9,503 nucleotides of DNA, from assembly GCA_031284225.1 (NCBI GenBank), contig JAITAH010000123.1:1-9503 (forward strand), in the 5' to 3' direction. Positions 5,849 through 9,503 of this stretch are shown one piece after another; positions within the stretch are counted from its first letter, which is position 1, and every line of letters begins with the position of its first letter. This DNA comes from Dysgonamonadaceae bacterium. Lineage in GTDB: Bacteria; Bacteroidota; Bacteroidia; Bacteroidales; Azobacteroidaceae. The translations under genes and the position numbers were made by a program. The notes below the pieces were generated by a model. It saw only the letters and a list, made by a program, of their open reading frames with translations, made no database searches and was not told the DNA's origin.

Positions 5849-6907
5849 TCAGGTATTATTTAGCAAAATGCTTTTCAGTTTTTCCCGTTTTTTGTTGGTC
5901 AGATGCAATTCCTTTTCCAGGTAATTGTGTACGGAGCCGTAATTGGCGCGGATCACCTCAAAAGCGTGGCGGATGGTTTCGTTGTGGGCGCTGTACAAAG
6001 CTGTAATGGTTTGCTGAATATCGAAAGTATAACTGTCGGCATTGTGTACCAGCGCATGGTAATCGATTAAAGTGTTGGACAGCAGGTAATCTTCGTAGAT
6101 TGTTTCTTCATCTACATCCAAAGCGGCTAAAATCAGAGCGGAAGCGATAGCGGTGCGGTCTTTTCCTAAAAAGCAGGAAATAACCATCGGGTAATTTTTT
6201 TCTTCGAGCAGCACGTCGAACATCCGGATAAAATAATCGGTATTGTTTTCCAGTATGAACGAAAATACATCGCGGTCGTAATTGAGGATATCCGTTAATT
6301 GCATTTTCCGGGATAGAATTTCGTTGAAAAAGATATTGTGCCCGTTGCCTCGCAAAGGCAGGTTATAGACTTGCGGTATTTTGTATTTATTTGGATAATA
6401 AAGACTTTCTTGTTCAGTACGTAAGTCGATAAGGGTTTCGAGATTCAAATCGGTTAATACCCGGCGGTCGTATCCGGTGGCCATGCCTAACGAGCCGGAG
6501 CGGTAAATTTTTCCCCAAAAAATCTGTTTATTGTCGTGGTTGTAATAACCGCCCAAATCCCTGAAATTGAAGACTCCCTCCGTCCGCACCGTCCGTTCGG
6601 ATACAACAGTAGAATATTTCCGGTTGAAAACCAGTTTGAAATAGGCGCGCGACAGGACGGACGGCAATACCCGCCGGTACCCCGTTTGAATGTTCTGTTC
6701 AAACACGGGGGAGGTTAAATCGAACGAATCCGGCCGGTTCGATTCGTAAACCTTGACCGTTCCTTCCATCGGCGGAAAAGTTTCCCACTTAATCAGGTAA
6801 GTGCCGTTAAGCGTCAATTCGCAAGCGGCGCTGATTTTGGGTTCGTCTTTCGTACAACCGATTGCAAGCGTTAAACATAAAACAGGAAATAGTAACTTTT
6901 TTGACAT
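5849..6907 (-). CDS. Lipoprotein tyrosine phosphatase (Y_phosphatase3-like), probably surface or periplasmic
   Basis: Predicted protein-tyrosine or lipid/sugar phosphatase outside the cytoplasm; 352 residues. The N-terminus MSKKLLFPVLCLTLAIGC is a lipoprotein signal with Cys18 as lipid anchor. The next residues are TKDEP, matching the K-(D/E)2 lipoprotein surface-export pattern described in Bacteroidetes. Residues ~25-105 look like a beta-rich Ig/FnIII-type domain. The phosphatase domain has NFRDLGGY (114-121), YRSGSL (135-140), DLRTEQE (161-167), the CX5R loop with Cys245 and Arg251 in SCFLGKDRTA, and the family's C-terminal YGSVHNYL (324-331). The usual His before the catalytic Cys is Ser244, and the Gly after the Thr is Ala253. 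The start at 6907 is preferred over an in-frame start at 6961: it gives the clean signal peptide, has AAGGAG 7 nt upstream, and sits just after a promoter. The natural substrate is unknown. It lies downstream of nadE but appears to be transcribed separately. Confidence 0.88.
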   Translation of the reverse strand: MSKKLLFPVLCLTLAIGCTKDEPKISAACELTLNGTYLIKWETFPPMEGTVKVYESNRPDSFDLTSPVFEQNIQTGYRRVLPSVLSRAYFKLVFNRKYSTVVSERTVRTEGVFNFRDLGGYYNHDNKQIFWGKIYRSGSLGMATGYDRRVLTDLNLETLIDLRTEQESLYYPNKYKIPQVYNLPLRGNGHNIFFNEILSRKMQLTDILNYDRDVFSFILENNTDYFIRMFDVLLEEKNYPMVISCFLGKDRTAIASALILAALDVDEETIYEDYLLSNTLIDYHALVHNADSYTFDIQQTITALYSAHNETIRHAFEVIRANYGSVHNYLEKELHLTNKKREKLKSILLNNT

Positions 6908-6914
6908 GAATAAT

Positions 6915-6920
6915 CTCCTT
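6915..6920 (-). promoter_or_regulatory. Strong Shine-Dalgarno site that fixes the phosphatase start
   Basis: AAGGAG on the minus strand lies 7 nt upstream of the ATG at 6907. It is the only strong Shine-Dalgarno site in the window and decides between this start and the longer frame from 6961. Confidence 0.6.
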
Positions 6921-6929
6921 ACTACGCGG

Positions 6930-6962
6930 CAAAAATAAACAAAAAAACGGGATAAACACAAG
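6930..6962 (-). promoter_or_regulatory. Promoter of the lipoprotein phosphatase gene
   Basis: On the minus strand 6937-6930 reads TATTTTTG, an exact TAnnTTTG -7 element. CTTG at 6962-6959 lies 21 bp upstream as a near -33 element. The implied start near 6924 gives a leader of about 17 nt that contains the Shine-Dalgarno site. It sits in the 67-bp gap after nadE, indicating separate transcription, although read-through from nadE is also possible because no hairpin terminator is visible there. Confidence 0.45.
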
Positions 6963-6974
6963 TATTAAAGAAAT

Positions 6975-8906
6975 TTAACTTGATTTCAAACCTTGAATTT
7001 CTTTTAACCAGAGGGCGGCGCTGGCGTCGCTGGGCATTCGCCAGTCGCCGCGGGGCGAAAGATTGACCGACCCGACTTTGGGCCCGTCGGGCATACAGCT
7101 CCGCTTGAACTGATTGCTGAAAAACCGGCGATAGAAGATCTCCATCCACTGTAGAATCACGTCGTTTCCGTACATTTCCCGGAAAGCGTGCCGCGCCAAA
7201 TAATAAATTTTAGCCGGAGAAAAACCATAGCGCAAAGTGTAATACAGGAAGAAATCGTGCAATTCGTAAGGCCCTACCACTTCTTCGGTGAACTGGGTCA
7301 TTTGTCCTTGCCGGTCTGCCGGCAGTAGTTCCGGGCTGACCGGCGTGGCGATAATGTCCAGCAAGGTATCGCGACTGTTTTCGTCTATTTGCGTTTCGGC
7401 CGCCCAGCGAATCAGATAGCGCACCAGCGTTTTTGGAATCCCCGAATTGACGCCGTACATCGAAATATGATCGCCGTTGTAAGTTGCCCAACCCAGCGCC
7501 AGTTCCGACAGATCGCCGGTACCGACAACGATGCCGTTCATCCGGTTGGCCAGATCCATTAAAATTTGGGTACGTTCGCGCGCCTGCGTGTTTTCGTAAG
7601 TAACGTCATGGACGGCAGGGTCGTGTCCGATATCCTTGAAATGTTGTTCGCTGGCGGGTACAATAGAAATCTCTTTTGGGGTGATGCCCAGCGATTGCAT
7701 CAGCCGGACGGCATTTTGATAGGTTCGTCCGGTCGTGCCGAAGCCCGGCATAGTAACGCCGCAAATCATTTTCCGCGATAGCCCTAACCGGTCTGCGGTT
7801 TTGGCGCAAACCAGAAGCGCCAGCGTAGAATCCAATCCGCCGGAGACGCCGATCACCAGCGATTTAGTCTGGATATGTAGCAGCCGTTTCGCCAATCCCG
7901 CCACTTGAATGGAGAAAATCTCTTCGCAGCAGGCATGACGATCGGCGCTCGCCGGAACAAAAGGCGTCGGATTGACCGTGCGGGTGAGCCGTACAGCTTG
8001 ATCGCCGGATAAATTCACGTCGATAGTCCGATAGTCCGGCGCCGACGGACGGGCGATAAATGTTGTATTTTTCTTTCGTTCGGTGTTCAATAATTCAACG
8101 TCGATTTCACTGACAATCAGTTGCTCCCGAAACTGGAACCGTTTGGATTCGGCCAGTAGCTTTCCGTTTTCGTAAATATAAGCGTTTCCGGCATAGACCA
8201 GATCGGTGGTCGATTCGCCGAATCCGGCGGCGGCATACACGTATGCAGCTTGACAGCGAGCCGATTGCTGGCTAATCAACGATTTTACGTATTGCTGTTT
8301 ACCAATGAGTTCCGGACTTGCCGAAAGGTTGAAAAGCAGTTGAGCGCCGGCCATTGCATGACCGGAACTGGGAGGAACTACCGACCAGACATCTTCGCAG
8401 ATTTCTACCGCAAACCGTCGGCCGTTTTCGCCGAACAGTAATTGGGTTCCGAAAGCCGTGAGATGGCCGGCATAAGGGATGTAGCTGTTTTCCGTATCTG
8501 CGTTGTAGGGTTCAAACCAGCGTTTTTCATAAAATTCGGAGTAATTGGGCAGATGCGTTTTAGGAACAATGCCCCTGATTTTTCCGTGGGCACAAATCAG
8601 TGCACAATTATAGAGTTTGGAATTATGCTGAACGGGAGCGCCTATGATAAAACAAACCGGAACTTCCTGCGTTTCTTCCAGCAAGCGGACAATTGCCCGT
8701 TCGGCCTCTTCGACCAAGGTCTGTTGAAGAAATAAATCGCCGCAAGTGTAGGCAGTAACGGACAATTCGGGAAAAACGACGACTTGCGCTTGCTGTTCGC
8801 CGGCGGCAATAATCAGTTGTTTAATCTGTTGCGTATTGAAATCGCAATCGGCTACCCGCAATTCGGGGATGGCTGCCGCCACTTTGATAAATCCGTAATC
8901 TCCCAT
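6975..8906 (-). CDS. nadE: Glutamine-dependent NAD+ synthetase (long, two-domain form)
   Basis: Catalyses the last step of NAD+ synthesis: nicotinic acid adenine dinucleotide is amidated using ATP and ammonia released from glutamine; cytosolic. The protein has 643 residues, the size of the long bacterial form. The N-terminal nitrilase-type glutaminase domain (~5-290) has the Glu-Lys-Cys triad: Glu47 in FPELSVTAYTCGDL, Lys116 in PKTHLPNY and Cys170 in VEICEDVW. The C-terminal synthetase domain (~330-640) has the ATP pyrophosphatase loop SGGLDST (355-361), TMPGFGTTGRT (385-395), GTGDLSELALGWATYNGDH (462-480) and a YGVN at 484-487. No motif is missing, so the enzyme should work on glutamine directly. 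It begins 6 bp after the NigD-like gene without a Shine-Dalgarno site, so the two are probably co-transcribed from a promoter outside the window. Confidence 0.97.
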   Translation of the reverse strand: MGDYGFIKVAAAIPELRVADCDFNTQQIKQLIIAAGEQQAQVVVFPELSVTAYTCGDLFLQQTLVEEAERAIVRLLEETQEVPVCFIIGAPVQHNSKLYNCALICAHGKIRGIVPKTHLPNYSEFYEKRWFEPYNADTENSYIPYAGHLTAFGTQLLFGENGRRFAVEICEDVWSVVPPSSGHAMAGAQLLFNLSASPELIGKQQYVKSLISQQSARCQAAYVYAAAGFGESTTDLVYAGNAYIYENGKLLAESKRFQFREQLIVSEIDVELLNTERKKNTTFIARPSAPDYRTIDVNLSGDQAVRLTRTVNPTPFVPASADRHACCEEIFSIQVAGLAKRLLHIQTKSLVIGVSGGLDSTLALLVCAKTADRLGLSRKMICGVTMPGFGTTGRTYQNAVRLMQSLGITPKEISIVPASEQHFKDIGHDPAVHDVTYENTQARERTQILMDLANRMNGIVVGTGDLSELALGWATYNGDHISMYGVNSGIPKTLVRYLIRWAAETQIDENSRDTLLDIIATPVSPELLPADRQGQMTQFTEEVVGPYELHDFFLYYTLRYGFSPAKIYYLARHAFREMYGNDVILQWMEIFYRRFFSNQFKRSCMPDGPKVGSVNLSPRGDWRMPSDASAALWLKEIQGLKSS

Positions 8907-8912
8907 ATTGCT

Positions 8913-9503
8913 TTAATATTTTAATGTGCAGATTTTATTTCCGTAATTAGTAGTGTTGAAATGGACGGACAAAGTACGGTCGCCTTGCGGTTCGCCCAAG
9001 ACTTTACTTAAATCGTAAGAGGCATAAAGAGCTACCGGATAGCCCGGAGTGTCGTTGTTTTTATCGTGCGAAAAATAGAGGTCTATTTCCCGGTCTTTTA
9101 CCTGATTTTCATTGACCCATAAAGCCAGTTTGTGGGTTTTGGAACGATATTCCATGTAAAAAATCAGGTTGAGGTAACGGTTGCCGATCCAGGCGCTTTC
9201 CAAACGGACAGGATCTGTTTTTTGTTGGGAGAGCGTGTTTTCCGGCATCGTTTTCAGTGTATCGGAAAAAATCTTGGCGGCGCCGTGTACCGTAATCGGG
9301 TCGGACGGACTTTGTCCATACGAAAAACTCAAATAGACGCGGTCGCCGGATGCGAATGAGCGGCCGGCGGTCTTGTTGCTGTCGCGAATCGTTGGACCGG
9401 TATCCAGAAGGAACGCATCGTTGTCTAAAGCGGTAACAATTTCTACGTAGTACTTGTCCATGCCGTAATCGACGGCTTCGGAAGTACAGGAAAACAGCGC
9501 CGG
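8913..9503 (-). CDS. NigD-like lipoprotein (5' end cut by window edge)
   Basis: Exported lipoprotein resembling the NigD-like family of Bacteroidetes, whose members have an N-terminal OB-like domain and a C-terminal beta domain and whose function is poorly known. The frame stays open to the right edge. Upstream of an internal Met codon at 9461 it reads PALFSCTSEAVDYGM, so Cys in LFSC is the probable lipidation site. The true start lies outside, roughly 15 or more residues further up. Family-like features are DKYYVEIVT and FLLDTG near the start, the middle stretch DPVRLESAWIGNRYLNLIF, and a C-terminal YPVALYASYDLS followed by LSVHFNTTNYGNKICTLKY. It precedes nadE by 6 bp. The name NigD comes from a bacteriocin-linked operon, but most relatives have no shown link to bacteriocins and nothing here suggests one. 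Family call is from remembered pattern and fairly confident. Confidence 0.82.
   Translation of the reverse strand, partial: PALFSCTSEAVDYGMDKYYVEIVTALDNDAFLLDTGPTIRDSNKTAGRSFASGDRVYLSFSYGQSPSDPITVHGAAKIFSDTLKTMPENTLSQQKTDPVRLESAWIGNRYLNLIFYMEYRSKTHKLALWVNENQVKDREIDLYFSHDKNNDTPGYPVALYASYDLSKVLGEPQGDRTLSVHFNTTNYGNKICTLKY

Noticed and set aside
6908..6961. Upstream in-frame start of the phosphatase at 6961
   Set aside because: It would put 18 extra residues before a clean lipoprotein signal peptide. The strong Shine-Dalgarno site and promoter both point to 6907.
1..9503. Search for a defence system, mobile element, CRISPR array, tRNA or riboswitch
   Set aside because: Nearly all bases are in recognisable housekeeping or envelope genes. 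The two larger gaps (125 and 157 bp) hold promoters and simple sequence, with no repeat array, transposase or cloverleaf visible by eye.

Overview
The window looks like an ordinary, gene-dense chromosomal segment of a member of the Bacteroidetes, most likely order Bacteroidales. Four things point there: promoter elements of the form TAnnTTTG in front of several genes, mostly AT-rich start regions without Shine-Dalgarno sequences, a NigD-like lipoprotein, and gpmI, TonB-like, DeaD and long-form NadE proteins that all read like the Bacteroides/Parabacteroides versions. GC content is moderate. I see no tRNA or rRNA gene, insertion sequence, prophage, CRISPR array or defence locus.

Left part (1-4043). 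The 5' part of gpmI (glycolysis) runs leftwards out of the window. It is divergent from a rightward operon separated by 125 bp that holds two head-to-head promoters and a 9-bp inverted repeat. The operon is: TonB-type energy transducer, polyprenyl diphosphate synthase, an unrecognised helical protein of 234 residues, and a TatD-family metal-dependent hydrolase. The genes are 3 bp apart, 3 bp apart and overlapping by 14 bp, so they are almost certainly co-transcribed.

Middle (4003-5691). A DEAD-box RNA helicase of the DeaD/CsdA-DbpA type runs leftwards. It converges on the TatD gene with a 41-bp tail-to-tail overlap. It starts with TTG and has its own promoter.

Right part (5692-9503). After a 157-bp gap with a polypurine tract and a weak terminator come three leftward genes: a lipoprotein with a Y_phosphatase3-type tyrosine phosphatase domain and a possible surface-export signal, glutamine-dependent NAD+ synthetase (nadE), and, cut by the right edge, a NigD-like lipoprotein only 6 bp upstream of nadE. 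The phosphatase has its own promoter and a strong ribosome binding site.

No new biological system is evident. The best items for a second look are the surface-phosphatase prediction with its altered active-site loop, the unrecognised protein locked into the isoprenoid/TatD operon, the convergent overlap, and the possibly leaderless TonB-gene promoter.
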